Part shown: piece by piece, positions 36,299-48,700 of the stretch
How positions within the stretch are numbered: position 1 is the first letter of the stretch
Layout of the letters: every line of letters begins with the position of its first letter
Assembly: GCF_905171765.1 (NCBI RefSeq)
Contig: NC_053392.1
Location: 372,905,963-372,969,962 of the forward strand
Length of the DNA: 64,000 nt
Direction of reading: 5' to 3'
DNA from: Bufo bufo
Taxonomy: Eukaryota > Chordata > Amphibia > Anura > Bufonidae
Notes under the pieces: model-generated
The model's database searches: none
What the model saw: only the letters and a program-made list of their open reading frames with translations
What the model was told of the DNA's origin: nothing
Program-made: the position numbers and the translations under genes

Positions 36299-37238
36299 TA
36301 CAATTGTTAGAGAAACATGGAGAATTTTCTGCTACGAGCTACTGGAGACAGAGGGGTCATATTGTTTTTGCACTTCGGTCCTCTGCTGCCTGGTGACCTT
36401 CTTTTGGGATCTCTTCCCATTCTGGCAATAACGAGGTGTAGTAGTGCGAACCACTTGAACACAGTGCTATTCTAGTCCTACATTTTGGATTTAGATTTTG
36501 ATCCAGTTTCACTGTAAAAATAATTTGGGTAATAAAAAAGAAAAAGACTGCCTTCAAAAGCAATAAAATGCACCAGTATACACATGTGGACAAAATTGTT
36601 GGTCATTGAAATAATTGTAATAATAATAAAAAAAAAATCTACTGAAAATCAACTAATGAAAATCAGACTCTTGAATTGTGGTTCAACAAAATAATAATAA
36701 AAAAAAAACTAATGAGACTGGCCTGGACAAAAATGATGGTACCCTTAATCACTACAATTATGCAATTTCTGTAGCTCTCAATGAGACTTCTGCACCTGTC
36801 CACAGGTATTTTGGCCCATACCACATGAGCAAACTGTTCCAGCTGTTTCAGGTTTGAAGGGTGCCTTCTCCAGACTGCATGTTTCAGCACCTTGACCAAG
36901 CTTTCTGGGCAGCACATTTCACTCCAGAATGCCTTGATAGTCTTGAGATTTCATATGCATATGCAGCAGCAGCCACAAAACATAACAAAGCCTCCTCCAT
37001 GTTTTACAGTAGGTACAATGTTTTTTCTTTAGTCCATGTTCAGTTTGGTACACACCATGATACCAAATAGCACAGTGACTACTTTTCACCCTTTAAACAA
37101 GCAGACTGACTGGTTACAAGTTTGAAGACACATGTGATACTAATTTACAGTACACACCTTAGTTGACGATAAACCCTATGATCAAATGATTTTGAATCAT
37201 TTCTAGGGGTTCCATCATTTTTGTCCAGGCCTGTTATA

Positions 37239-38689
37239 CAGTCCTGATCCAAAGTTTAAGACCACTTGAAAAATGGCAAAAAATCATATTTAGCATGGCT
37301 GGATCTTAACAAGGTTCCAAGTAGAGCTTCAACATGCAACAAGAAGAAATGGGAGTGAGACAAAACATTTTTTGAGCATTCAATTTAATGAAAACAACGA
37401 ATAAACTGAAACAGGCTGTTTTTTAGCTGATCAAAAGTTTAGGACCACACCTCCAAAAAAAAAACTAAACCCCCCCAAAACAGAAATCCAACTTCCAAAC
37501 ATGAACTCAGTAATGAGTAGCTCCGCCGTTATTGTTTATCACTTAAAAAATTTGTTTCAGCATGCTTGATGCAAGCGTTTCCATGAGCTGAATGGGGACA
37601 TTTCTCCAAGTGGTGAAGATGGCCGCACGAAGGCAATCTACTGTCTGGAACTGTTGTCCATTTTTGTAAACTTCCCTTGCCATCCATCCCCAAAGGTTCT
37701 CAATTGGATTTAGATCAGGGGAACACGCAGGATGGGCCAAAAGAGTGATGTTATTCTCCTGGAAGAAGTCCCTTGTCCTGCAGGCATTGTGTACTGTAGC
37801 GTTGTCCTGTTGAAAAACCCAGTAGTTACCACACAGACGAGGGCCCTCAGTCATCAGGAATGCTCTCTGCAACATCTGGACATAGCCAGCGGCCGTTTGA
37901 AAAACATCTCAGGTGGGATCTGCTTGTCATGCCAGTAACGTTGGAAACCATCAGGACCATAAAGGTAAAAAAAATTCTCATTAGAGAATAAAACTTTCTT
38001 CCACCTTTGAATGGCCCATGTTCGGTGCTCTCTTGCAAAGTCCAAACGAGCAGTTCTGTGGCGTTCAAGGAGACGAGGTCGTTGAAGACGTTTTTTGTTT
38101 TTGAAGCCCTTCAGTCTCAGATGCCGTCTGATGGTTATGGGGCTGCAGTCAGCACCAGTAAGGGCCTTAATTTGGGTCGAGGATCGGACGGACAGCCAAT
38201 TGGATTCTCCAGCTTAGTGCTAATGAATTTTTTTGGGTCTTCCACTTGACTTTTTTGTTCCATAACCCTCAGGATCATTTAAGAAATTCCAAATGTCTTA
38301 CTGCGTCCCACCTCAGCAGCGATGGTGCGCTGTGAGAGACCCTGCTTATGCAGTTCAACAACCCGATCACGTTCAAAAAGGGAGAGTTTTTTTGGCCTTT
38401 GCCATTACAACGTGTGACTACCTGACAGAAAATGACAATGAATCCACATCTTTGCACAGATTTGGCCTTTTAAAGGAATGTGGTCCTAAAATTTGGATCA
38501 GCTGAAAAACAGCCTGTTTCAGTTTAATCGTTATTTTCAATTAATTGAATGCTCAAATTTTTTTTTGCCTCACTCTCATTTCTTCTTGTTGCATGTTGAA
38601 GCTCTACTTGGAACCTTGTTAAGATCCAACAATGTAAAATATGATTTTTTGCCATTCTTCAAATGGTCTTAAACTTTTGATCAGGACTG
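37239..38689 (-). mobile_element. Tc1 element F (1451 bp)
   Basis: Tips cagtcctgatccaaagttta and, inverted, cagtcctgatcaaaagttta, with TA at 37237-37238 and 38690-38691. The inverted repeats extend inward for about 200 bp (for example aaggttccaagtagagcttc on both sides). The transposase is on the minus strand and broken. Confidence 0.92.
37543..38457 (-). pseudogene. Tc1 transposase F, frameshifted
   Basis: The N-terminal region lies in 38457-38275 and is disrupted. 38045-37854 encodes [20 protein letters not shown], where the first catalytic aspartate position reads FSNENFF (asparagine). 37875-37543 encodes YWVFQQDNATVHNACRTRDF (second aspartate) and [20 protein letters not shown] (glutamate), ending LASSMLKQIF. 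I count 34 residues between the second aspartate and the glutamate. At least two frame changes occur, so it is dead. Confidence 0.85.
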
Positions 38690-38872
38690 TATTACCTTGT
38701 TTTTTAAATTACTTTGTTGTACCACAATTCAAAGGCAATGTCTGAATTTCATTAGAAGATTTTCAGTAAATTTATATTTGTTATTATTTTTGTCAGTTTT
38801 GAGTTCTTTTAGTGACCATTGTGGGTTTTTCTTTCTTTTTCTTTTTTATACCACCAAGTTTGTCAAAGTGTG

Positions 38873-39295
38873 CATAATGATTTCAGAGTTTACATCTAGA
38901 ATTCATAATGTTCTTCTAGTCATTTAGCACCTTATCTTTAAGAACCAAGCTCAAATTTAGAATTTCCAGCAAGCATAAATTTTTCTTTCTATGTGATGAA
39001 AAGATTATTAAAATATATAAAATCGATTTTAGAGGAAAAATTGTTAGGTAACATTCTTTCCTGTATATTTACTTGTATATAAAGTGCAAGTGCTTCCAAA
39101 AATTACAAGGAAGAGGCACTCTGATACAACCTGTATATCACATAAAGGAGGGCCTTATTCACATTGGTATAATTGTTCAGGTAGTGGGACTCCTACACTT
39201 ATAAGGCTTATGCACTAAGTGAAAGGGCTGCCAAAATTTACAAGGACACGGCACTCCAATACACCCTTTATTACACATAAAGGAGGGCATCATAC
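38873..39295. other. Boundary region before the 41-bp array
   Basis: 39060-39295 contains two diverged copies of a block (aaaa.ttacaaggaa.aggcactc and acataaaggagggc). This is probably the inner 3' part of the large hAT that continues to the right, but no hAT tip was found on this side. Confidence 0.4.
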
Positions 39296-40855
39296 ACCCT
39301 TGAAAAATTATGATTGATGGCCTGCTGGTGAGCTCTCTAAAAAATTATATGCGAGGGTCTGCAGGTGAGCTGACCCTATAAAAGATTGTAAGTGAGGGCC
39401 TACTGGTAAGCTGACCCTGTAAAACATTATAAGCGAGGGCCTGCAGGTGAGCTGACCCTCTAAAAAATTATATGCGAGGGCCTGCAGGTGAGCTGACCCT
39501 ATAAAAAATTGTAGGTGAGGGCCTGCAGGTGAGCTGACCCTGTAAAAGATTATAGGTGAGGGCCTGCTGGTGAGCTGACCCTTTAAAAATGATATGCCAG
39601 GGCCTGCAGGTGAGCTGACCCTCTAGAAAATTATATGTGAGGGCCTGCAGGTGAGCTGACCCTGGAAAAGATTGTAGGTGAGGGCCGGCAGTTGAACTGA
39701 TCCTGTAAAAGATTGTAGGTGAGGGCCTGCAGGTGAGCTGACGCTGTAAACATTATATGCGAGTGCCTATAGGTGAGCTGACCCTGTAAAACAATATATG
39801 TGAGGACCTGCAGGTAAGCTGACCCTCTAAAAATTATATGCGAGGGCCTGCAGGTGAGCTTACCCTGTAAAAGATTGTAAGTGAGGGCCCGCAGGTGAGC
39901 TGATACTATAAAAGATTGTAGGTGAGGGCTTGCAGGTGAGCTGACCCTGTAAAACATTATATGCGAGTGCCTACAGGTGATCTGACCCTGTAAAACATTG
40001 TAGGTGAGGGCCTGCTGGTGAGCTGACCCTCTAAAAAATTATATGCGAGGGCCTGCAGGTGAGCTGACCCTGTAAAAGATTATAGGTGAGGGCCTGCTGG
40101 TGAACTGACCGTGTAAAACATTATATGCGAGGGCCTGCAGGTGAGCTATCCCTCAAAAAAATTATATGCAAGGGCCTGCAGGTGAGCTGACCCTGTAAAA
40201 GATTGTAGGTGAGGGCCTGCAGGTAAGCTGATTCTGTAAAACATTGTAGGTGAGGCCCTGCAGGTGAGATGACCCTTTAAAACATTATATGCGAGTGCCT
40301 ACAGGTGATCTGACCCTGTAAAACATTATATGCGAGAGCCTGCAGGTGAGCTGACCCTCTAAAAAATTATATGCGAGGGCCTGCAGGTGAGCTGACCCTG
40401 TAAAAGATTGTAGGTGAGGGCCTGCAGGTGAGCTGACCCTGTGAAACATTATATGCAAGGGCCTACAGGTGAGATGACCCTGTAAAAAATTATATGTGAG
40501 GGCCTACAGGTGAGCTGACCCTGTAGAATATTGTAGGTGAGGGCCTGCTGGTGAGCTGACCCTCTAAAAATTTATATGCGAGGGCCTGCAGGTGAGATAA
40601 CCCTGTAAAAGATTGTAGGTGAGGGCCTACAGATGAGCTAACCCTGTAAAACATTATATGCGAGGGCCTGCAGGTGAGCTGACCCTGTAAAAGATTGTAG
40701 ATGAGGTCCTGCAGGTGAGCAGACCCTGTAAAAGATTGTAGGTGAGGGCCTGCTGGTGAGCTGACCCTTTCAAATTTATATGCGAGGGCCTGCAGGTGAG
40801 CTGACCCTGTAAAATATTGTAGGTGAGGTCCTGCAGGTGAGCTGACCCTGTAAAA
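39296..40855. repeat. 41-bp tandem array, about 38 units
   Basis: The unit is gagggcctgcaggtgagct then gaccctgtaaaagattgtaggt, alternating between forms ending attgtaggt and attatatgc. Spacing is regular with point changes. Since 41 is not a multiple of three, the minus-strand frames (39631-39957, 40490-40879) read the same repeat in rotating phases and are not genes. The array directly follows the last recognisable codons of the hAT transposase. Confidence 0.93.
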
Positions 40856-41265
40856 GCTCTGGTGGAGTGGAGAAGTCAACTATAAGAGTCAACCTGTCAG
40901 CATTTTGAGTTGACAGGCAGATACGCTTATCTGTTATAATGCCACCAGAAGCACTAAATACCAGCTTAGACAAAACGCTGGTGGCAGGGCATTCCAGCAC
41001 CTCCAAGGCATAGAGCGCCAGTTCGTGCCACATGACCAGCTTGGACACCCAGTAGTTGTAAGGCACTGAGGGATCATTGAGGACGCTGACACGGTCTGCT
41101 ATGTACTCCTTCAACATCTTCCAAAATTTTTCCCTCCTTATGACAGTAGGCCGCACATCAGGGTGAAGGTGCTGGTGGGGTGTCATTAAACTGACCCAAG
41201 CTTTGGAGAGTGTTGCCCTGCCTCTGTTGGAACTGCTGTGTGTTCCCCTTGTCTCCCCTACTCGG

Positions 41266-42873
41266 TAGAGATGGCCTTGCAGTTCGCCGGCGGTCATTTT
41301 GCGACGAACTTTGCTCGTTCGCGGTTCGCCGAATGGACGAACATATGACGATGTCCGCCGGTACCATATTCTTTTACATTGTGAAGAACTTTGACCCATG
41401 ACACATCCATCAGGTGGTACAGGACAGCCAATTGAGACGTTTCAGCACATGGACATGCCCCCTACCTTATAAATAAACCCGATCTGGCCGCTATTTTACA
41501 TTCAGTCTTTTGCCAGTGTAGGGAGAGGTTGCTGTGTGGAGCAGGGACAGACTGTTTGGGACACCAAACGCTAGCTAATAGGGCCACAAAAGTCCTTTTA
41601 AGGACTGGTATAGGTGTGCTATCGATAGGTGTGACTTACTGAGGGGTGTAATATACTTCTAACATAGAAAGTATATTATAGTGCATTTATATTGTGCAGC
41701 ATTTTTGTGTGTTTCTGCTGCGATACTGCAGCTATACAGAGGGGCAAACGCTCTTGGAACAAATAATTTCAACTGGTGTGATATACCAATTGCCCCCCAA
41801 AAAAACTGATTGAGGCAGGGGTGTGATATACCAATAATATACTTTCTAAATATTGCATTTAGGTAGTGCAGCATTTGTTTGCGGTTCTGTTGTGTTACCC
41901 CAGCTACACAGAGTGACAAACGCTATTGGAACAAATAATTTCAACTGGTGTGATATACCAGTTGCCCCCCCAAAAAACTGATTGAAGCAGGGGTGTTATA
42001 TACCAATAATATACTTTCTATATAGTGCATTTTGGTAGTGCAGCATTTGTTTGCGGTTCTGCTGCGTTACCACAGCTATGCAGAGTGGCAAACGCTTTTG
42101 GAACAAATAATTCTTTTCTGTAAGGTGAATGCATAATTTTGGGGGGCTGTAGTCCACTGGCCTGCTGTAAAATTGATATTCAATGACTGTGTAATCTACC
42201 TCCAGCCACATACATTCAACACCAGTGACAACCACGTGTTATCGAATTTCAACTATTATCATAAGGTTTTTTTTCAAGAGAGGGGATTTTGTTAGCCATG
42301 TTTTTAATCCAAATTTATATTTTTAGTTCTTTTAAACATATGTATTTGACCTGTATTTGTACTGGCCTGCAGTATAATTGATATCCATTGACTGTGTAAT
42401 ATACCTCTGGCCACATAATCACTTGATCTTTTCTGTCCGGTGAATGCCTAATGTTTGGGGCCTGTAGTCCAGTGGCCTACAGAAATTTTTTTGATCCATT
42501 AACGCCATAATGTACCTCGAGCCACATAATCAGAATTATGGTGAATGCCTAATTTTTAAGGCCCGTACACCCGTGGCCTAAAATAAACAGGGCACATTAA
42601 AGAGAATTTCCCTTTAAGACGCATAAAAATGTCCCCTGATTAAGACACATATTTTTTGTTGGAATTCTTTCATTGATCCCCCTCTAGTATGTCAGTGTCC
42701 ATGGTGTGGAACTATTTGTGCACTGGTGGCTGCAAATATAAGCTGAAAGTTTTTCAGGTTCACCTGCCATTAAAGTGAATGTAGCCCGCCGCAAACTTGC
42801 GGTTCGCGAACATTTCATCACGTTTGCGCGATCATGTTCGCGACCCGTCCCGGCCAATGTACCTCCATCACTA
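41266..42873. mobile_element. Second hAT element inside the hAT transposase (1608 bp)
   Basis: Starts TAGAGATGG and ends CCATCACTA; flanks ctactcgg (41258-41265) and ctcctcgg (42874-42881) are an 8-bp duplication with one change. The left subterminal region is rich in gttcgc motifs. A ~180-190-bp block (ggaacaaataatttcaactg ... tgcagcatttgtttgcggtt) is repeated about 2.3 times between 41690 and 42110. No transposase. Confidence 0.78.
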
Positions 42874-42929
42874 CTCCTCGGTTGCCCAAGGAACTACGGA
42901 CTCTGCCGCCAGCGTTGTCATATGGAAAT

Positions 42930-43689
42930 CCCCAATGGAACATTTTAAGGTTTGGAGGGATACAACACAAAGTGAACACCCTCATCACCTGTAAAAGTAA
43001 ATACGTGGTGTACCTCATCAAATGTGCATGTGGTAGGTTTTATATAAGCAAAACGATCAGGTGTCTCCAGGAGAGGATCAGGGAACATTTAAACTCACTG
43101 TCCACGGGAAAAGGCTGCATACGACTGATAGATCATGTGAGGGAGGAGCACGCAGGTAACCATCTCACCCTTAGCTTTGCCGGTATAGAAGTAGTACAGA
43201 GTCTACCGCAGGGGGGCGATAGACACAAGGAACTCTTCAGAAGAGAAAGCAAATGGATCCTACGTGCAGACGCAATGGGACCCCTGGGGTTAAACAACAA
43301 AATTGATATGGGGGTATTCCTATAGGGACCCGATTTCTCCTATTAACATGTTGCATATATAATTGAAAATCATGGTACTATTTTAAAGTTGTGTTTTATT
43401 GTTTGTCTTTCAATTGTGACGCAGTTTACTCTGACGCACAGGGGTAGGCGCCGGGCCGGTGCAGTACCTGTCGGGCGCAGGTAATATCGCGTCACAGGCT
43501 GAATCTCTTAAAGGAGCAGGTGAAGGGTTCACTTGATTAAGGGCCAGATGAAGCACTAAGGTGCGAAACGGCCGTCGCCTATTCAGCTGGTACACACTTG
43601 TATATGTTGTCCGCTCTCTACCGAAAATAAAGGGAAGATCGTTACAGCGCAAAGTGGTGAGTGCCGTCCGTTTGTCTCTACTTGTATAT
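42930..43689 (+). mobile_element. Penelope-like retroelement PLE3, 5' truncated
   Basis: Flanked by a perfect 16-bp duplication, gttgtcatatggaaat, at 42914-42929 and 43690-43705. Only the last ~130 codons remain, to the stop after GVFL at 43323, in open frame: FGGIQHKVNTLITCKSKYVV, the GIY-YIG signature YLIKCACGRFYISKT and RCLQERIREHLNSLSTGKGC. In the family the signature is normally YVGKT; here it is YISKT. The 3' tail includes the hammerhead-like motif at 43538-43582. Confidence 0.9.
43538..43582 (+). ncRNA. Hammerhead-ribozyme-like motif of PLE3
   Basis: CAGATGA (43545-43551), an A, a GCAC/GTGC hairpin, GAAAC (43565-43569), the palindromic ACGGCCGT, then the triplet GTC (43574-43576) followed by GCC, which pairs with GGC just before the box. 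All hammerhead parts are in order, but the second base of the catalytic box is A where canonical hammerheads have U, and one unpaired A precedes stem II. PLE4 shows the same two departures. Confidence 0.4.
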
Positions 43690-44229
43690 GTTGTCATATG
43701 GAAATTTTTGGAGCATTTTTTCAACCAGGATATTCTGGTATTGCACTGATTTGCTCGGCCTCTCCACCAGAGGAATGAGAGATGAGAAGTTCTCTTTGTA
43801 GTGGGAGTCGAGAAGGGTGAACAGCCAGTAATCCATGTTGTCTAAAATGCGTATAACGCACGGGTTGCTGGAAAGGCAGCCTAACATGAAGTCAGCCATG
43901 TTTGCCATAGTACCAACAGGCAAGACTTCGCTGTCGTCAACAGGAGGATGATTCTCAATCTCCTCAACCTCTTCTTCCCACCCACGGCTTCTGCGTGCAC
44001 CATCAGCATCACGGCCACTTCCCTGTCTCTACTACTCCATGTAATGTTGATGGTATAAAGCCAACTGTAGGAGTTTTGTGGGGAGGGTGGATTTTTACTT
44101 GTCGCAGCATTGTCCTGCACTGCTACCACTGTATGTATTTGATTATAATATGTATTGATCTTTTCTCTTTTTAAATTATAAAGAATTAATTTATACTATA
44201 TGTGTGTAGTAATAATTTTGGTGTACACA

Positions 44230-44660
44230 GGTAATGTCACTGTCAGAAGCGGACACAGTCTATTGAAAAAGTACACTGGATGTCACAGATATTTTTTGGA
44301 TGCGCACACTTTACACTGCAGATGTGGCACTGGTAATGTCACTGTCCGTAGCGGACACTGTCTATGGTAAAAGTACACTGGATGTCACAGATATTTTTTG
44401 GATGCGCACACTTTACACTGGAGATGTGGCGCAGCTAATGTCACTGTCCACAGCGGACACCGTCTGCCGAAAAAGGACACTGGAAGTCACAGATATTTTT
44501 TAGATGCGCACACTTTACACTGGAGATGTGGCGCAGCTAATGTCACTGTCTGCAGCGGACACTGTCTACGGAAAAAGTACACTGGATGTCACAGACATTT
44601 TTTGGATACGCACACTTTACACAGGACATGTGGCGCAGCTAATGTCGCTGTCTGCAGCGA
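44230..44660. repeat. 102-bp tandem array, about 4 units
   Basis: Each unit contains ggatgcgcacactttacact, gatgtggc, taatgtcactgtc and agcggacac. The 102-bp length keeps frames open (67 and 119 codons, plus strand), producing a 34-residue repeat with no known domain. It lies in the 5' region of the large hAT. Confidence 0.88.
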
Positions 44661-44940
44661 CCTAACTATTGCACGCTATTTAGCACAGGATGCGTTAAAA
44701 ATAGATATTGCTGCCACACACAACAATAGTCCTAAAAAGGACTTTTGGGTCTGTTAAGTTTTAGCAATTTAGCGCAGGTTGCGCTAAAAATATATATTGC
44801 TGCTCCAACACACAACAATAGTCCATAAAAGGACTTTTGGGTCTCTGAAAAGTGTTTCTAACAAAATTATTCCTATATCACTCCCTACACTGTCTGTCCC
44901 TTCCTCAGCACAGCTCTCCCTGACTAAGACTGAGCCGAAC

Positions 44941-45090
44941 ACGCGTCATCGGGTGCTATATAGCACCCGATGACGCGTTCTGGCCAGCCAATCACTGTAA
45001 TGCCAGTAACCTGCATTACAGTAATTGGCTGTGAGGGCAGTACTTACCTGCACGTTTATTGGCTGCGTAGCAGCCGAGTAACGTGCAGGG
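44941..45090. repeat. 38-bp perfect palindrome followed by two hairpins
   Basis: 44941-44978 is a perfect palindrome centred on gctatatagc with outer ends acgcgtcatc/gatgacgcgt. It is followed by gccaatcactgtaatgcc...gcattacagtaattggc (about 44986-45032) and cctgcacgttta...gtaacgtgcagg (about 45047-45090). This is subterminal sequence of the large hAT. Confidence 0.85.
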
Positions 45091-45118
45091 AGTAGACTCG
45101 AGCATTGCGCTCAAGCAC

Positions 45119-45767
45119 TGTCACGACCGCTACCCCAGCAGCAGTCGTGTCGCACCAGACGGAGGGGAAGGGGGACCCTTATCTACGGATGGAAATAGTA
45201 TGGCCACCCCTGACTAACCCTAAGCTGGCACCTGTCTGCCCTGATACCCTAGACGGGGTGTGAACCCATGCGGCGAGCAGGATGCCTAAAACCCTCAGTC
45301 ATCCTAACAAGCCTAGAGTGGGGAAAGGCCAATGGGAGCACTAGTCACCATCACTCATGTCTAGGAGAACAGCAGGGGAAGACAGCAACAAACAAACTAT
45401 ATCAGAGATAGACTTATCCAGTCACGAGCAGAGAAGGCGATCCCAATCACGACAGTCCACGCCGGACAAGACCTCCACAGCAACACCATCAAACGATCTC
45501 CTTCAAAGGTCAGAATAGAACTGGAAGTAAGGACTATATCTGGCAATGACTGCAAGTGAAAGTGAAACTAATATAGTAGCTGGGAGTGGCAGACAGGACT
45601 CACCTGAGAAGGATGCCTACAAACTCCCAGTCAGGACAAAAAGGTTCACAAGGCAAAACCCAGATGACATACCCTGAACCACGGAGCAAACTCACAAGCT
45701 ATCGCGAGTAGCAAGTCGCTGCGACCTTCTCCTCCCAGACCTGTCTGGATCAGTCACAGTCGTGACA
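45119..45767 (-). repeat. 3' LTR of the Gypsy element (649 bp)
   Basis: Runs from TG to CA on the minus strand. 45344-45767 matches 49778-50201; the remaining 225 bases (45119-45343) exist only in this copy. The end of the pol frame extends about 25 codons into it. Confidence 0.93.
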
Positions 45768-48700
45768 GTACCCCCCTTTCTACGAGGGGCCCCTGGACCC
45801 TCAAGACCAGGCCTCTCCGGATGGGAGCTATGAAAAGCCCGAATGAGTCTGTCCGCTTTTATCTCTGATGCTGGAACCCACATTCTCTCTTCGGAACCAT
45901 AACCTTTCCAGTGCACCAGGTACTGAAGAGAGCGGCGAACATATCGTGAATCAACAATCTTTTCTACCTGAAACTCAAGACTGCCATCAACAACCACCGG
46001 TGGAGGCGGTAGTGGCAATGGTTCAGGAGGTTCTACATATCTCTTAAGCAGAGATCTGTGGAAGACATTATGGATCCTTAGAGTCTGAGGTAGCTCCAGA
46101 CGAAAAGCCACCGGGTTAATGATCTTAATTACCCTATAAGGACCAATAAATCTCTGACCTAATTTCCACGAGGGAACCTTCAACTTGATATTTCTGGTAG
46201 ACAACCACACCAAGTCATTCACCCCAAGGTCCGGACCTTCAGAGCGCTTCCTATCAGCCGCACGTTTGTATCTACCACCAATTCTCTTCAAACTTTCTTG
46301 CACACTCTGCCACACTGAAGAAAGTGAAGACGCAAATCGTTCCTCCTCGGGAATCCCAGACGCCCCCCCCTCACTAAACGTACAAAACTGAGGATGGAAA
46401 CCATACGCACCAAAAAATGGTGACTTATCGGTGGATTCTTGACGACGATTATTAATGGCAAACTCGGCTAACGGTAAATAAGATGACCATTCCTCCTGAT
46501 TTTCGCAAACAAAGCATCTCAAATATGTCTCTAGGTTTTGATTGGTACGTTCAGTCTGACCGTTGGACTGTGGATGGAAAGATGAAGAAAACGACAGATG
46601 AACCCCTAAACGAGAACAAAAAGCTTTCCAAAATTTAGAAACGAATTGGGTACCACGATCCGAAACAATATCGGAAGGGACCCCCTGAAGCTTCACGATG
46701 TGGTCAATAAAAACCTGAGCCAGTGTGTTAGCATTAGGCAATGCGGCAAGAGCAATAAAGTGCACCATTTTACTGAATCTGTCAACAACTACAAGAATAA
46801 CAGTCTTCCCCGCTGATACTGGTAGATCCGTAATGAAATCCATTGACAGGTGCGTCCAAGGCCTGTTGGGGATGGCCAGAGGTAAAAGACGCCCTGCCGG
46901 ACGAGTATGATCTACCTTAGAACGAGCACAGGTAGCACATGCAGACACAAAATTCAACACCTCCTGGCGCCATTTAGGCCACCAGAACCGACGAGACACT
47001 AACTCAGAGGTTGCCCTACTACCTGGGTGTCCTGCCAGTGTGGAGTTATGGTGTTCTTTTAGTATCTCCAGTCGTAAATTTTCTGGCACAAACAGTTTAC
47101 CCGAGGGGCAGGAGGCCGGGGCGTCCCCCTGAGCTTCCAACACCCTCCCCTCCAAACCTGAGTGTAATGCAGAGACCACCACCCCCTTTTGCAAAATGGG
47201 CTCTGGTACCTCAACATCACCCCCTCCAGGAAAACTTCGAGACAATGCATCCGCCTTAGTATTTTTTGCCTCCGGGCGATAGGTTATTACAAAATTAAAC
47301 CTAGTAAAAAATAACGACCACCGAGCCTGTCTAGGGGTGAGACGTTTAGCAGACTCCAGATATAATAAGTTTTTGTGATCAGTAATCACCGTGACGGGAT
47401 GAACCGCCCCCTCCAAAAAATGACGCCACTCCTCAAAAGCCAACTTAATAGCCAAAAGTTCCCTGTTGCCAATATCATAGTTCCTTTCTGCAGTAGACAA
47501 TTTCTTCGAAAAGAAAGCACACGGACGCCATTCACCAGGGGACGGGCCCTGAGATAGTACCGCTCCCACCCCCACCTCTGATGCGTCAACCTCTACAATA
47601 AAAGGAAGCGAGACATCTGGCTGTACGAGAATAGGGGCCGAGGTGAATCTCTCCTTCAGAGATGCAAAGGCAGTTTTGGCTGCATGTGACCATTTGGAAA
47701 AATCGGATCCCTTTCGGGTCATGTCCGTCAGTGGTTTGACCACCAAGGAATAGTTTTCTATAAACTTTCTATAAAAATTGGCAAACCCCAGGAAGCGTTG
47801 CAATGCCTTCAGGTTCTCAGGCAGATCCCAGTCTATAATCGCCCGGACTTTCTCTGGATCCATGCGGAAACCTGAATCTGACAACACATACCCCAGAAAT
47901 GGCAGTTCTTTTACGGCGAACACACATTTTTCTAACTTAGCAAACAATTTGTTGGCCCTTAATATCTGCAGCTCTTGTCTCACATGGATCTTATGTGTAT
48001 CCAGATCCGGGGAATAGACCAGGATGTCATCAAGATATATCACAACAAATCTCCCGATAAGGTGACTAAAAATATCGTTGACAAAATGTTGGAATACCGC
48101 AGGCGCATTAGTAAGACCAAATGGCATGACCAGATTTTCATAATGCCCTTCCGGAGTATTAAAAGCCGTCTTCCACTCATCCCCCTCTTTGATGCGAACC
48201 AGGTTATAGGCTCCTCTGAGATCCATTTTGGAAAACCATTTAGCACCAGCAACCTGATTAAAGAGGTCGGGAATGAGAGGAAGAGGATAGGGATCTCGGA
48301 TAGTTATCCGGTTTAATTCCCGGAAATCCAGGCAAGGACGTAGGCCCCCATCTTTCTTTTTAACGAAAAAGAACCCTGTAGCCACAGGTGAAGAAGAGGG
48401 TCTGATGTGTCCCTTAGCCAAACTCTCCGAAATATAATCTTTCATAGCCTTCCTCTCCGGGCCGGAAAGATTGTATAACCGGATTTTAGGTAGTTTGGCC
48501 CCAGGTAGTAGATTAATCGGGCAATCATATGGACGATGAGGTGGTAACCCCTGACAACCCTTCTCAGAGAACACATCCATAAAATCTGACAGAAAGGCAG
48601 GTAAAGATGTTACAGAGAGTGTAGAGCACCTACTACTCAAGCAGTTGTCCTTACAATGTTCACTCCACTCCACAATCTCCCCGGCCTGCCAATCCACCAC

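Larger units (their letters stand above)
36581..38872 (-). mobile_element. Tc1 element E, interrupted by Tc1 element F
   Basis: The left tip cacatgtggacaaaattgtt and the inverted right tip cacactttgacaaacttggt are diverged partners; inner repeats ggcctggacaaaaatgatgg (36718) and its complement before 37233 also pair. The right part resumes after element F at 38692 (gttgtaccacaattcaaagg), answering ttgaattgtggttcaac at 36672. A transposase C-terminal scrap (HPSNLKQLEQFAHVVWAKIP) reads on the minus strand near 36800-36870. Element F is inserted at a TA within its right repeat. Confidence 0.75.
40858..44040 (-). pseudogene. hAT transposase in three pieces
   Basis: 44040-43706 encodes an acidic stretch (WEEEVEEIENHPPVDDSEV) then MADFMLGCLSSNPCVIRILD and YWLFTLLDSHYKENFSSLIP. 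It is cut at FPYDN by PLE3 (16-bp duplication). 42929-42882 continues AGGRVRSSLGNRG, where the second hAT is inserted. 41257-40858 continues to the C-terminal dimerisation domain: VSKLVMWHELALYALEVLEC, CPATSVLSKLVFSASGGIIT, DKRICLSTQNADRLTLI. The C..TSV.S..FS..GGI pattern is the hallmark of hAT family C-termini. Removing the two insertions gives a continuous frame here, so this part was intact when they landed. The N-terminal BED finger was not seen. Confidence 0.85.

Noticed and set aside
39296..40855. CRISPR-like regular repeats
   Set aside because: The units are contiguous with no unique spacers, and the DNA is eukaryotic.
39631..40879. Minus-strand frames in the 41-bp array
   Set aside because: Period 41 is not a multiple of three; the frames are chance runs without stops in a repeat.
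44300..44757. 119-codon plus-strand frame with a 34-residue repeat
   Set aside because: The 102-bp period keeps the frame open by arithmetic; no known domain and no evidence of codon selection.
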